Assembly: GCA_964369525.1 (NCBI GenBank)
Contig: CAYJEW010000012.1
Span: forward strand, 1 to 48,845
Reading direction: 5' to 3'
DNA: 48,845 bases
DNA from: JAAYCI01 sp964369525
GTDB taxonomy: Bacteria > Bacillota > Clostridia > Oscillospirales > Ruminococcaceae
Shown here: positions 1 to 8,985 of the stretch, piece after piece
Layout of the letters: the number at the start of each line of letters is the position of its first letter
Numbering within the stretch: position 1 is the first letter of the stretch
Translations under genes and position numbers: made by a program
Notes under the pieces: model-generated
What the model was told of the DNA's origin: nothing
Database searches by the model: none
The model's input: the letters and a program-made list of their open reading frames with translations, nothing else

Positions 1-1
1 T

Positions 2-91
2 GGTGTCCATATGCTATCCACGAGAAAGCTTAGATGTCCGCATTGTGGCACAAAACAATATTGTAAAAAGGTTATGTCTAAAGAGGGATAA
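2..91 (+). CDS. C-terminal end of a zinc-ribbon-like small protein (partial)
   Basis: An open frame enters from the left edge and stops with TAA at 89-91. The visible 29 residues end in RCPHCGTKQYCKKVMSKEG, with a CxxC pair and a third Cys in a basic tail. This resembles the last segment of short bacterial proteins with paired CxxC motifs (zinc ribbons), but the upstream part is outside the window. The ATG at 11 could in principle start a 26-residue peptide, but it has no ribosome binding site, so a truncated longer gene is more likely. The function is unknown. Confidence 0.4.
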   Translation, partial: GVHMLSTRKLRCPHCGTKQYCKKVMSKEG

Positions 92-133
92 TTACAATTA
101 GGAGCATAATATAAACCAGAGGAGTGACCGTGC

Positions 134-1582
134 TTGGTTTTTTCTTCACTACCATTCATCGCAATATTTTTCCCATTGATAATCTTGTTACACGCAATAA
201 TAAGAAATATGGCAGGCCGCAACCTACTGCTACTTGCATTTTCGCTTGTGTTTTATTCATGGGGCGAGCCACAGCTGGTTGTTCTTATGCTTGCAACAAC
301 CGCGGTAAACTACCTAAGCGGTAGGGTAATAGAGCACTCAAATATACAAGTAATTAAAAAAATCAGCTTGTTTATCGGTGTGTTTTTCTCCCTAGCTATG
401 CTAATCTACTTTAAATACACAGCATTTGCGCTAGATACACTGCTTAGCATAACGGGAATAGAGATAGCCTTTGCCACCCCAAGACTGCCCATAGGCATAT
501 CCTTTTACACATTCCAAGCGCTCACCTACACCATAGACGTCTACCGCCAAAGAACCTCCGCACAAAAAAATCCACTCAACGTACTGCTTTACATCAGCTT
601 TTTCCCGCAGCTAATTGCCGGCCCCATTGTTCAGTATGGCGACATTGCAGCAATGCTAAAAAACCGCACGGTAAATTTTGAAAGCTTTTATAGCGGTTTT
701 TCTCGCTTTATTATCGGCCTTTCTAAAAAAGTGTTGCTCGCAAACCTGTTTGGCCTTGCTATAACAGAGCTTCCAACAGCCATGGGAGGGCCCATATCGG
801 TGCTTGGGGCATGGGTAATTGCTGTGTTTTTTGCCCTGCAAATTTACTTCGATTTTTCAGGGTATTCCGATATGGCAATCGGCATGGGTAGAATGTTCGG
901 CTTTCATTTTATGGAAAACTTCAACTACCCGTATGTGTCCAACAGCATCTCCGATTTTTGGCGCAGGTGTCACATCTCTTTAGGCGCATTTTTTAGAGAT
1001 TATCTATACATACCTTTAGGTGGCAACCGCGTTGGAAACTTTAGGCTAATGCTCAACCTGCTAATTGTTTGGGGGCTTACAGGCTTTTGGCACGGTGCGT
1101 CGTGGGCGTTTTTATTGTGGGGTATATACTATGCAGTGCTCATTATTATCGAGCGTATGTTGCTGGCAAGCGTTATTAGAAAAACGCCAAACATTATACG
1201 AGTTTTGGTAACGCTCTTGTTTGTACTGGTGGGCTGGGTAATATTCTTTTACGGCTTCACATACCCGATAGCCTACACCGAAGGCGTTACAGCCGGTATA
1301 ACCCATATCATCACCATGTTCGGCTTTGGCGCAGCGCCCCTCACCGATGCCGCATCTATATTTATCTTAAAAGACTACCTCTATGTGCTTGCTCTAGGAA
1401 TATTGGCGTCACTGCCGTGGCGCACCTTTGTGCAAAAACTTACAAAACAAGGCGTACCCACAGCACTTTTCTTAAAAATAGGCGGCGCGGTAAAACCACT
1501 GATACTTACAGCGCTGTTCCTGCTATCGCTCTCGTTTTTGGTAGGTCAAACATACAACCCCTTCATTTACTTTCAGTTTTAA
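134..1582 (+). CDS. MBOAT family membrane O-acyltransferase (AlgI/DltB/PatA type)
   Basis: A 482-residue polytopic membrane protein beginning MVFSSLPFIAIFFPLIILL, the usual start of AlgI-like MBOAT proteins. Later it carries the family hallmarks: FYTFQALTYTIDVYR, QLIAGPIVQY, SDFWRRCHISLGAFFRDY and GFWHGASWAFLLWG, the last with the conserved histidine of the family. Members move acyl (often acetyl) groups across the membrane onto exported polysaccharide or cell-wall polymers. The start is TTG at 134, because an in-frame TGA lies just upstream and GGAG sits about 9 bases before it. The next gene, a DHHW/AlgJ-like protein, begins 12 bases downstream, the usual two-gene pairing. The acylated polymer cannot be told from the window. 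Confidence 0.9.
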   Translation: MVFSSLPFIAIFFPLIILLHAIIRNMAGRNLLLLAFSLVFYSWGEPQLVVLMLATTAVNYLSGRVIEHSNIQVIKKISLFIGVFFSLAMLIYFKYTAFALDTLLSITGIEIAFATPRLPIGISFYTFQALTYTIDVYRQRTSAQKNPLNVLLYISFFPQLIAGPIVQYGDIAAMLKNRTVNFESFYSGFSRFIIGLSKKVLLANLFGLAITELPTAMGGPISVLGAWVIAVFFALQIYFDFSGYSDMAIGMGRMFGFHFMENFNYPYVSNSISDFWRRCHISLGAFFRDYLYIPLGGNRVGNFRLMLNLLIVWGLTGFWHGASWAFLLWGIYYAVLIIIERMLLASVIRKTPNIIRVLVTLLFVLVGWVIFFYGFTYPIAYTEGVTAGITHIITMFGFGAAPLTDAASIFILKDYLYVLALGILASLPWRTFVQKLTKQGVPTALFLKIGGAVKPLILTALFLLSLSFLVGQTYNPFIYFQF

Positions 1583-1594
1583 AGGTAGGCAACA

Positions 1595-3010
1595 ATGAAA
1601 AAACCGCAAAAGAAACTGCCAATAATTAAATACATAGCATGCGCAGCATGGATACTCACATTGGGTGGGCTATTTGTATACTATGTTGCGTTTGCACCAA
1701 GAGACGAGTCCTATTCTGCCACAGAGAACAGAATGCTTTCCCCAATGCCTACAGTCAGCGCAGAAAATATATTCGGTAGCCACAACGGGCAAAACTGGCA
1801 AAGCGGCAACTTTTCTGCCGATTTCGAGGCATATCTTGTAGACGCATTCCCGCTTCGCACACATGCCATCTCGTTTAGCCAAGCGGTAAGAACTAGGGCC
1901 AGCGTTGCCACATACGACGACTTTGTGCGGTTTTCACAAGGTCAGCAAGACCCACTGCAAGGCGGCGCAGAGCTGTTGCCGGCTCCGTCTTTGCCACAGC
2001 CGGACAACCTACCACAAAACGATATAGCCACGCAGCAAACGCCCTCCTCACAAGACGGCGGCGAAGCACCCCTCGCAATACCGCAAAAACCCGAGCCAAA
2101 CCTAGCAGACTGGCCCGCCTCAATGGGCGTCCATATGCAGATAGACGGGCAAATAAGCACCCAGCGTGCATATAGCCAAAATTCGGTACACATAGTGGCC
2201 CAGTATCTCAACGAGTTTGCAAGCCTACTGCCGCAAGACGGACAGCTTGCATTTATTATGGTACCGCAGAGCGTTGTTGCAAACCGCTTTTTAGCCGCAG
2301 AAGAAGATGACAATATGTACTCCGACTTTGAAGATTTCATATATGCGTTCACCGCAGACAATGTGCAGGCCATCTCTGCCACTAAAATACTGGGCGAGGC
2401 CATGAAACAAGGAGAGTATGTCTATTTCCGTAGCGATATGCACTGGAACACCTACGGCACATATCTGGTATATGCGCAGGCGGTGCAGGCGCTTGGCCGC
2501 GCGCCAACCCCGTGGAGCGCCTACACCATAACAGCCGAAGAGCCGTTTTTGGGTACATACCATAGAGATAACCCCTCCAGCTACTTCACAAGCAATCCCG
2601 ACCGTTTAGACCTGTACGAGCTGCCCGGCAATGTAACCATGCAGCGTGCGTCAGGTGGCGGCACATTCGTACAGCTTCCGCTGTTAGATATGAATGCTGC
2701 ACAAAACGATAGGTACACCGTGTTTATGGGTGGCCCCAGCAACTACACCATCCTTAGCGCCGAAGAACAAAACGGCCAAGAGGGCAACTGCCTTGTCATA
2801 ACAGATTCGTTTGGTTTGTCGTTTGTGCCACTGCTTACAGGCCAGTATGAAGAGGTGCATTATGTAGACCCCAGGTACTACGACATTACAAACGGTAGCT
2901 TAACCCAGCTTGCCGAACAACACGGCTTCACCGACTGCTATGTAGTACTTGGCGACCTTCACTCGTTTGACAACAATTTTTTAAACCTGGCATATAACCT
3001 TATGGAATGA
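1595..3010 (+). CDS. DHHW/AlgJ-AlgX-like SGNH-type protein, partner of the MBOAT acyltransferase
   Basis: A 471-residue protein with one N-terminal membrane anchor (about residues 10-32) and an extracellular body. The motif RSDMHWNTYGTYLVY near residue 280 matches the D-x-H-W signature of DHHW/AlgJ proteins, and ITDSFGLSFVPLL gives the D-S-F serine block seen in SGNH hydrolases. Such proteins are thought to take the acyl group exported by the MBOAT partner and place it on a polymer. About 60 residues (roughly 112-175) are rich in Pro, Gln and Asp and look like a flexible linker absent from the core fold. The start ATG follows AGGTAGGC and lies 12 bases after the MBOAT stop, so the two genes probably form one operon. 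Confidence 0.82.
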   Translation: MKKPQKKLPIIKYIACAAWILTLGGLFVYYVAFAPRDESYSATENRMLSPMPTVSAENIFGSHNGQNWQSGNFSADFEAYLVDAFPLRTHAISFSQAVRTRASVATYDDFVRFSQGQQDPLQGGAELLPAPSLPQPDNLPQNDIATQQTPSSQDGGEAPLAIPQKPEPNLADWPASMGVHMQIDGQISTQRAYSQNSVHIVAQYLNEFASLLPQDGQLAFIMVPQSVVANRFLAAEEDDNMYSDFEDFIYAFTADNVQAISATKILGEAMKQGEYVYFRSDMHWNTYGTYLVYAQAVQALGRAPTPWSAYTITAEEPFLGTYHRDNPSSYFTSNPDRLDLYELPGNVTMQRASGGGTFVQLPLLDMNAAQNDRYTVFMGGPSNYTILSAEEQNGQEGNCLVITDSFGLSFVPLLTGQYEEVHYVDPRYYDITNGSLTQLAEQHGFTDCYVVLGDLHSFDNNFLNLAYNLME

Positions 3011-3080
3011 TATATTATTATAAATAGCATACAACAGGTGCTAAGTAAGTTTGGTGTGTAAAAAATATTAAGTAGAAAGC

Positions 3081-5033
3081 GTGGCGAAAAAATTGAAAAC
3101 AGAGTACAGCACATTGTTCTCACCAATCTCCATAGGCAACATGGAGGTGAAAAACCGCATTGTAATGACCGCCATGGGCACAAAAACTTCCAATACCAAT
3201 GGCTCGCCCTCTCAGCAAGACATAGCATATTTTGAAGAGCGGGCAAAAGCAGATGTAGGCCTAATAATCACAGGCCTCACAAGTGTAACCCGTGAAGGCG
3301 CGCAAAGCGGCTCAGGCATGATGCTTATTGATGAAGATTATATTATTGAGCCAATGAAAAAGCTGGTAGACGCGGTGCATAGCCACGGTGCAAAAATTGT
3401 ACTGCAGGCGGCGCACCAAGGCGCCAGAAAGTTTAGCACCGACGGCACAGACATTCTCACCCCCAGCGGTATTGCCGCCTTTCCGGGTGCGCCGGGCCAA
3501 CAAACCCGCGCTATGACCGAAGCCGAGGTGGAAACATTCATAGACTGTTTTGCCGCGGCCGCCCTGCGCGTAAAACAAGCAGGCTTCGACGGTATAGAGT
3601 TTCACGGTGCGCACAACTACTTAATTGCTAACTTCTTGTCATCCCACTTCAACAAACGTACCGACAAATATGGCGGAAGTATCGAAAACCGCTTCCGCTT
3701 TTTGGGTGAAATTATAGCTAGGTCCAAGGCGCTGGTGGGGGAGGACTTCCCAATTCTTGTACGCATCTCGGCAGAGGAATACCTAAACGATGGCCTACAC
3801 CTAGACGAAGCACTGCTCATGGTTCAAATGATGGAAAAGGCAGGCGTAGCGGCAATAGACATATCAGTAGGCGGTGCGGCCAATGGCCGTAGCCACACAA
3901 TAGAACCCACAAGCTACGAGCAAGGCTGGCGTAGGCACTTTGCCAAAGCCGCAAAAGCTCTGGTTAATGTACCGGTAATTGCCACAACGGTTATCCGCTC
4001 GCCTTCATATGCGCAGTGGCTAATAGAGCAAGGCTTTATGGATATGGCGGGCAGCGGCCGCAACTTTTTGGCAGACCCCCTCTGGGCGCAAAAAGCCAAA
4101 GCGGGTCAAGAGCAAAATATCCGCCCCTGCATCTCCTGCTGTCGCTGTATAGAAGGTCTTGCCACAGGCTCTATTGCTTGCTCGGTAAACCCCGAGTGCG
4201 GCCGCGAGAGCGCAGTGCAAAAACCCGCTACCGTAAGCGGCAAAAAAGCGGCTGTGGTGGGTGCGGGCGCCGCAGGCATGCAGGCGGCCATAGTGCTAGC
4301 ACAGCGGGGATACAGCGTAAAGGTATACGAGGTACGCAGTGTGGCAGGCGGCCAGATGCAGCTGGCTACCGCAATACCTATAAAGGCGCCAATGCAAACC
4401 TTTGTAAATTGGCAGCTGCGCCAGCTTAAAGCCCTTTCGGTAGAGGTACTGTTTGGCCAAACCGTCACGGCAGACATGCTGGCCGCTCAGCAGGTAGATG
4501 TAATCATCGACGCCACAGGTGCGGTGCCGCTTGTTCCGTCGGGCATACAGGGCAGTAGCCTACCAAACGTGAAAACCCCGGTAGACCTGCTAAACGGCAG
4601 CTGGAACCCCACAGGCGAGAGCATCATTTTAGTGGGCAGCGGCCTCACAGGCCTCGAAACCGCCGAATTGCTTGTAGCAAAAGGCAACATGGTGCGCGTG
4701 CTGGAAATGGCCAACACCGTAGCCCCAGGCAGTAGCCCAATAAATACAGGCGAGGCTGTGCGCAACCTTACAATGGAAAATGTTGTGCTGCAAACGCAGC
4801 GTAAACTACTGGAGATACAGTCCGATAGGGTTGTATGCGAAGACGTTACCAGCGGCCAAAAGTTTGAGCTGCCTTGCGATTCGGTTGTGCTCTCGCTTGG
4901 CGTGGTGTCTGCGCCGGGCCTTTCGCAAGATATGTGCGGCAGCGCAAAACTTGTGAAAGCAGGCGACGCCGCGGCCCCTGCCCGCATTATGGAGGCAACC
5001 CTCTCGGGCTACCAAGTAGCGCAAAGCTTATAA
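3081..5033 (+). CDS. NADH:flavin oxidoreductase, old yellow enzyme / 2,4-dienoyl-CoA reductase type
   Basis: A 650-residue multidomain flavoprotein. Residues 1-340 form the FMN TIM barrel, starting LFSPISIGNMEVKNRIVM and holding FHGAHNYLIANFLSSHFN followed by the DKYGGS and ENR family block. Cys350, Cys353, Cys356 and Cys367 (CISCCRC...C) form a 4Fe-4S site spaced as in trimethylamine dehydrogenase. The C-terminal half has two dinucleotide folds, VVGAGAAGMQAA for FAD and LVGSGLTGLETAE for NAD(P)H. Members reduce activated C=C bonds, including enoate, dienoyl-CoA and bile-acid substrates; the substrate here is not deducible. The start is GTG at 3081 with only a weak AGAAAG upstream, but the conserved N-terminus requires it. 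It stands alone and converges on hppA. Confidence 0.88.
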   Translation: MAKKLKTEYSTLFSPISIGNMEVKNRIVMTAMGTKTSNTNGSPSQQDIAYFEERAKADVGLIITGLTSVTREGAQSGSGMMLIDEDYIIEPMKKLVDAVHSHGAKIVLQAAHQGARKFSTDGTDILTPSGIAAFPGAPGQQTRAMTEAEVETFIDCFAAAALRVKQAGFDGIEFHGAHNYLIANFLSSHFNKRTDKYGGSIENRFRFLGEIIARSKALVGEDFPILVRISAEEYLNDGLHLDEALLMVQMMEKAGVAAIDISVGGAANGRSHTIEPTSYEQGWRRHFAKAAKALVNVPVIATTVIRSPSYAQWLIEQGFMDMAGSGRNFLADPLWAQKAKAGQEQNIRPCISCCRCIEGLATGSIACSVNPECGRESAVQKPATVSGKKAAVVGAGAAGMQAAIVLAQRGYSVKVYEVRSVAGGQMQLATAIPIKAPMQTFVNWQLRQLKALSVEVLFGQTVTADMLAAQQVDVIIDATGAVPLVPSGIQGSSLPNVKTPVDLLNGSWNPTGESIILVGSGLTGLETAELLVAKGNMVRVLEMANTVAPGSSPINTGEAVRNLTMENVVLQTQRKLLEIQSDRVVCEDVTSGQKFELPCDSVVLSLGVVSAPGLSQDMCGSAKLVKAGDAAAPARIMEATLSGYQVAQSL

Positions 5034-5051
5034 CCTATATATACAAAACAC

Positions 5052-5085
5052 AAAAACAGCCTTGGTTTCTACCAAGGCTGTTTTT
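5052..5085 (+). terminator. Rho-independent terminator after the flavin oxidoreductase
   Basis: A perfect 15-bp stem (5052-5066 with 5071-5085, AACAGCCTTGGT core) closes a TTCT loop and ends in five T. It lies 19 bases after the stop codon. The A-run on the left arm could make it work for the opposite strand too. Confidence 0.85.
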
Positions 5086-5120
5086 GCGCACCTAAAATCC
5101 ACCCACGCCAATTCCCAACA

Positions 5121-5157
5121 AAAAAAAGGTGCACCCTCTTTGCAAAGGGCGCACTTT
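5121..5157 (-). terminator. Rho-independent terminator of hppA
   Basis: Read on the minus strand, GTGCGCCCT pairs with AGGGTGCAC (one G-T) around an 8-base loop and is followed by a run of seven T. It starts about 20 bases after the hppA stop. With the hairpin at 5052-5085 it insulates the two convergent genes. Confidence 0.75.
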
Positions 5158-5173
5158 TTAATTGGTTTTACTA

Positions 5174-7150
5174 TTACAGGAACAAAGGCAAGAATACCAG
5201 CGAAACAACAGTCATCAACTTGATAAGGATGTTGATGGACGGGCCCGAGGTGTCTTTAAACGGGTCGCCAACAGTGTCGCCAATAACGGCGGCGGCGTGT
5301 GCGTCGCTACCCTTGCCGCCGTGGTTGCCGGCTTCGATGTATTTCTTAGCGTTGTCCCAAGCGCCGCCTGCGTTAGACATGGTAATTGCAAGCACCACAC
5401 CGCACACAAGAGCACCGCCCAATAGGCCGCCCAATGCTTCAACGCCAAGTATAAGACCAACAGCCAGCGGCACAACAACAGCCAAAAGGCCGGGTACAAT
5501 CATCTCACGCAGAGCAGCTGCTGTACTAATGTCTACACAGCGTGCATAGTCGGGTTTTGCAGTACCTTCCATAATGCCTGCGTTTTCTTTAAACTGACGG
5601 CGAACTTCTTCAATCATCTGGAAAGCAGCCTTGCCCACCGACTTCATGGTGAGCGCTGAGAATAGGAACGGCAGCATGCCGCCGATAAACAGGCCTGCAA
5701 CAACAGGGGGCGACAATAGATCAATAGACGTAATGCCCGCCACCTGTGCGTAAGAAACAAACAGAGCAAGCGCGGTTAGCGCGGCCGAGCCAATGGCAAA
5801 ACCTTTACCAATAGCGGCGGTGGTGTTGCCCACGCTGTCCAGCTGGTCGGTAATCTCGCGTACCTCTTCAGGCAGACCGGACATCTCGGCAATACCGCCG
5901 GCATTGTCCGATATAGGGCCGTATGTGTCAACAGCTACTACAACACCAACGGTGGACAGCATGCCCACAGCGCTTAGTGCAATACCATACAGGCCGGCAA
6001 AATAGTAAGCGCCAAGCACAGCCAGTGCAATAAGAATAATCGGCCATACGGTGGAGAACATGCCAACAGCAAACCCTTCAACAATAACAACGGCTGGGCC
6101 GGTTTCGGCTTGTTTTGCAATTGTTTTTACCGATTTGTGTTGGTCCGATGTGTAGCGCTCGGTTAGTGCACCAATTGCAACACCAACCACAATGCCAATA
6201 GCTACTGCAATAAACGCATTGAAGTTGCCAAACAGCATATTGCTAATAATAGCCGATACACCCAGCACCAAAGCGCTGCTTAGGTATGTACCAAGGTTAA
6301 GTGTGCCTGCGGGGTTTTTGCCCTTGCTAAGGCCCACAACAAAAATTGCAATGATGGAGGCCAAAATGCCTGCGCCTACCAAAATAAGCGGGAACATAAT
6401 GCCTGCAATACTGTCAATCTCAGGGAGAGACACAGCCAGCAGAATGCAAGAGATAACACTACCAACATAAGATTCAAACAGGTCGCTACCCATGCCGGCT
6501 ACGTCGCCCACGTTGTCGCCTACGTTATCGGCAATAACAGCGGGGTTACGCGGGTCATCTTCGGGAATACCTGCCTCAACCTTGCCCACAAGGTCAGCGC
6601 CCATGTCGGCGGCTTTGGTGTAAATACCGCCGCCCACGCGCCCGAACAGTGCAATGGAAGAAGCACCAAGGCTAAATCCGGTCAATACCTGCACATTGTC
6701 AATGCCAAGCGCTAGCATTAGTATCGAAATGCCAAGTACGCCAAAGCCCACAACACACATGCCCATTACAGCGCCGCCACGGAAAGCTACCTTCAGCGCA
6801 AACTGCATGCCGCCATTTTGCGCACCGCTTGCGGTACGGCTGTTGGCCATGGTTGCCACCTTCATGCCGCAAAACCCGGCCAAAACCGAGAAAAGCGCAC
6901 CAAGCAAAAATGCAAGGGCGGTGGTAAGGTTAATAGTAAATATCAATAGGGCAAACATAACAGCCGCAAAAATGATAATAATGCGGTATTCGCGCATCAA
7001 AAATGCCATAGCCCCTTCGTGAATATACGCAGCAATCTCTTGCATGCGCTCGCCGCCGGCATTCTGGCGCTTAATCCACTGGGCAAGACCCAGTGCAGTA
7101 GCCAGTGCCAGTAGGCTGATAATCATAGTAGAAATCAGCGTAGTAGACAT
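5174..7150 (-). CDS. hppA: K+-dependent membrane-bound ion-translocating pyrophosphatase
   Basis: A 658-residue protein with about 16 membrane segments. It hydrolyses pyrophosphate and pumps H+ or Na+ out of the cell. The pyrophosphate and Mg2+ site is intact: YTKAADMGADLVGKVEAGIP, then EDDPRNPAVIADNVGDNVGD, and the late block ending DTVGDPFKDTSGPSINILIK. In GNTTAAIGKGFAIG the position that is Lys in K+-independent enzymes is Ala, which marks the K+-dependent subfamily. Many bacterial members of that subfamily pump Na+, but the ion cannot be settled by eye. The start ATG has GAGGAG 8 bases upstream. It is a single-gene unit with its own terminator. Pyrophosphate-driven pumping suits an energy-limited anaerobe. 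Confidence 0.95.
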   Translation of the reverse strand: MSTTLISTMIISLLALATALGLAQWIKRQNAGGERMQEIAAYIHEGAMAFLMREYRIIIIFAAVMFALLIFTINLTTALAFLLGALFSVLAGFCGMKVATMANSRTASGAQNGGMQFALKVAFRGGAVMGMCVVGFGVLGISILMLALGIDNVQVLTGFSLGASSIALFGRVGGGIYTKAADMGADLVGKVEAGIPEDDPRNPAVIADNVGDNVGDVAGMGSDLFESYVGSVISCILLAVSLPEIDSIAGIMFPLILVGAGILASIIAIFVVGLSKGKNPAGTLNLGTYLSSALVLGVSAIISNMLFGNFNAFIAVAIGIVVGVAIGALTERYTSDQHKSVKTIAKQAETGPAVVIVEGFAVGMFSTVWPIILIALAVLGAYYFAGLYGIALSAVGMLSTVGVVVAVDTYGPISDNAGGIAEMSGLPEEVREITDQLDSVGNTTAAIGKGFAIGSAALTALALFVSYAQVAGITSIDLLSPPVVAGLFIGGMLPFLFSALTMKSVGKAAFQMIEEVRRQFKENAGIMEGTAKPDYARCVDISTAAALREMIVPGLLAVVVPLAVGLILGVEALGGLLGGALVCGVVLAITMSNAGGAWDNAKKYIEAGNHGGKGSDAHAAAVIGDTVGDPFKDTSGPSINILIKLMTVVSLVFLPLFL

Positions 7151-7581
7151 AACTCTTCACTCCTCAATTTTCATGCGTGTAATCTGTGTGGCCGCCCCTA
7201 GGCAAAATTTGCAAATTCCCCACCGCTGTGGCGGCTGCGTGGTGTACTTAGGGTTGCACCTTTTTAAACATGGCAATTAATAACGGTGCAACGTATAATA
7301 GGTTGCGTACCTTAAAATATGCACAAAGAAATTATACATAAATTCAACACAGCAAGCAAGGTTTTTTTTAAAAGTATGACAAGCCAAAGGTAATGTGTTG
7401 TGCAGTAAAGGGGAAAAACTATGATATATAGTGAAAAAATAAGGCTTAAATAATATGAAAATTAAAAAAATCCGCATTGCATACCTTGTGGATTTTGCCA
7501 TGTGCAAATGTAAAAGTGCAAAAGCTTTTAGAAACATGGTATAATTTTGCAAGCAGATAAAAAAGGAGTGGCAACCAACTA
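7151..7581. other. Divergent intergenic region between hppA and the M23 peptidase gene
   Basis: This 431-base AT-rich stretch holds no convincing gene; an open frame at 7277-7552 on the minus strand has no ribosome site and unlikely composition. It must carry the promoters of both divergent genes. GGTTGCACC at 7252-7260 is mirrored by GGTGCAAC at 7285-7292, and a related GGTTGCGTACC follows at 7301-7311. These could be regulator sites for hppA. Confidence 0.5.
7537..7545 (+). promoter_or_regulatory. Extended -10 promoter for the M23 peptidase gene
   Basis: TGGTATAAT is a perfect extended -10 element 37 bases before the start codon. The -35 region (TGCAAA at 17 bases) is poor, as is common for extended -10 promoters. 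Confidence 0.55.
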
Positions 7582-8862
7582 ATGAAGAAAAAAATTATAG
7601 CAGGCCTGCTGGTGTTCGCACTAATAGTTGCACTAACCGCAGGCTTTGTATATAGCAGCTATAGCGCAGTAGGCCAAGAAGTAGTGCCGCTTGAGGCGGT
7701 GAGCATACTGCAAGCGCAGGTGCAACCATCGGGATATACATGGAGCCACCCCGTGCTAAACGGCCTTACATATAAAATGTTCTACCAAGAAGAGGCTTCG
7801 CAGGTTACGCAGCTGGGTGTGTTTACAGAGCCGCAGTTACAGTTGCAAATACCTGATGGCTACGAAGTAACAGCGCAGCTAAGCTTGAATGCTAGCGAAG
7901 TATACAGCGGCGAGGCTTCAATGCTGGCAGATAGCGCTATTTCCGAAGAGGGCGAATATCTACTGGCGTTGCAATGTACGCAGGCAGCCCAAAATGGGCA
8001 GGCGTATGGTACGCTGTACTATTCGGTAGCTTTTTCGGTGGAAGTGCCGGAGCCTCAGCTGCTGCTGGGCCGCCAAAACCTGCAACAGGGCGACATATTC
8101 ACAATGCAGCTCATAAACCCACCGCAGGACGTAATCCCCGAGCTTGCCACCGAGCTTGGCATGGCGGTATTCTCGCAAATGGAAGATGGCAGCTGGTTTG
8201 CCGCAGTGCCAATAGGCAACTCAAGAGCGGTAGGCAGCTACGATATAGCTGTTAGTGCAGGCGAGCTAAGCTGGAGCGCTGCCGTTACGGTAGAGCCATA
8301 TGCCTTCGGTGAGCAAAACCTTATTATCGACACCACCAGCACCCAAATCACCGAAGCCAACAGCGCAGAGGCATATGCCGAGTACCACGCCACCATCCCG
8401 CCGCTGTTTGACACATACGACCAAGAGATTTATTGGCAGGATGTGTTTGTACAACCGGTAGAGGGCAGCATATCCCCCGAATTTGGGGTAATACGCTACA
8501 CCAACAGCGACTTTACTAATCCCCGCTACCACTACGGTATAGACTATGCGGTAGGCACAGGCACCCCCATTCAAGCGCCAAACGGCGGCAGGGTTGTGCT
8601 GGCAGAGTTTTTGCTAAACACCGGAGGCACGGTTGTAATAGAGCATGGCAGCGGCCTTAAAAGCTATTACTACCACATGGACGAAATATATGTACAGCAG
8701 GATGCCATAGTTCAGCAGGGCGATATAATAGGCACGGTTGGTTCCACAGGTTACTCCACAGGCCCGCATCTGCACTTCGAGATGCGCATAGGCGACCAAG
8801 CCATAAATCCGTCTATGCTATACGAGCAGTCGGGCGGCCTGTTCAGCCTGCAGGTTGAATAG
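7582..8862 (+). CDS. Membrane-anchored M23 (LytM) family metallopeptidase
   Basis: A 426-residue protein with an N-terminal membrane anchor or uncleaved signal (about residues 5-25), roughly 270 residues of extracellular sequence without a recognised motif, and a C-terminal M23 domain. The zinc ligands are visible: HYGIDYAVG supplies H-x3-D and GPHLHFEMRIGDQAINP supplies the H-x-H and the family end block. M23 enzymes cut peptide cross-links in peptidoglycan; with all ligands present this copy is probably active, unlike degenerate SpoIIQ-type forms. The start ATG has AAGGAGTGG upstream. The next gene, a lipoprotein, follows in the same direction, and a two-component system lies beyond, suggesting an envelope-related group. 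Confidence 0.85.
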   Translation: MKKKIIAGLLVFALIVALTAGFVYSSYSAVGQEVVPLEAVSILQAQVQPSGYTWSHPVLNGLTYKMFYQEEASQVTQLGVFTEPQLQLQIPDGYEVTAQLSLNASEVYSGEASMLADSAISEEGEYLLALQCTQAAQNGQAYGTLYYSVAFSVEVPEPQLLLGRQNLQQGDIFTMQLINPPQDVIPELATELGMAVFSQMEDGSWFAAVPIGNSRAVGSYDIAVSAGELSWSAAVTVEPYAFGEQNLIIDTTSTQITEANSAEAYAEYHATIPPLFDTYDQEIYWQDVFVQPVEGSISPEFGVIRYTNSDFTNPRYHYGIDYAVGTGTPIQAPNGGRVVLAEFLLNTGGTVVIEHGSGLKSYYYHMDEIYVQQDAIVQQGDIIGTVGSTGYSTGPHLHFEMRIGDQAINPSMLYEQSGGLFSLQVE

Positions 8863-8985
8863 CCGCTTTCTAAGTGTATTCTACGGTAATGTTATATTAT
8901 TGTATAATATAAATGGCGTAGTTGCCATTTATAAACTATAGTGATACAATTAGCCTGCCATATTATTCCCACAGGGAGGTGCAAA

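Noticed and set aside
7277..7552. 91-codon open frame on the minus strand upstream of hppA
   Set aside because: No ribosome site, unlikely composition, and it covers the promoter of the divergent gene.
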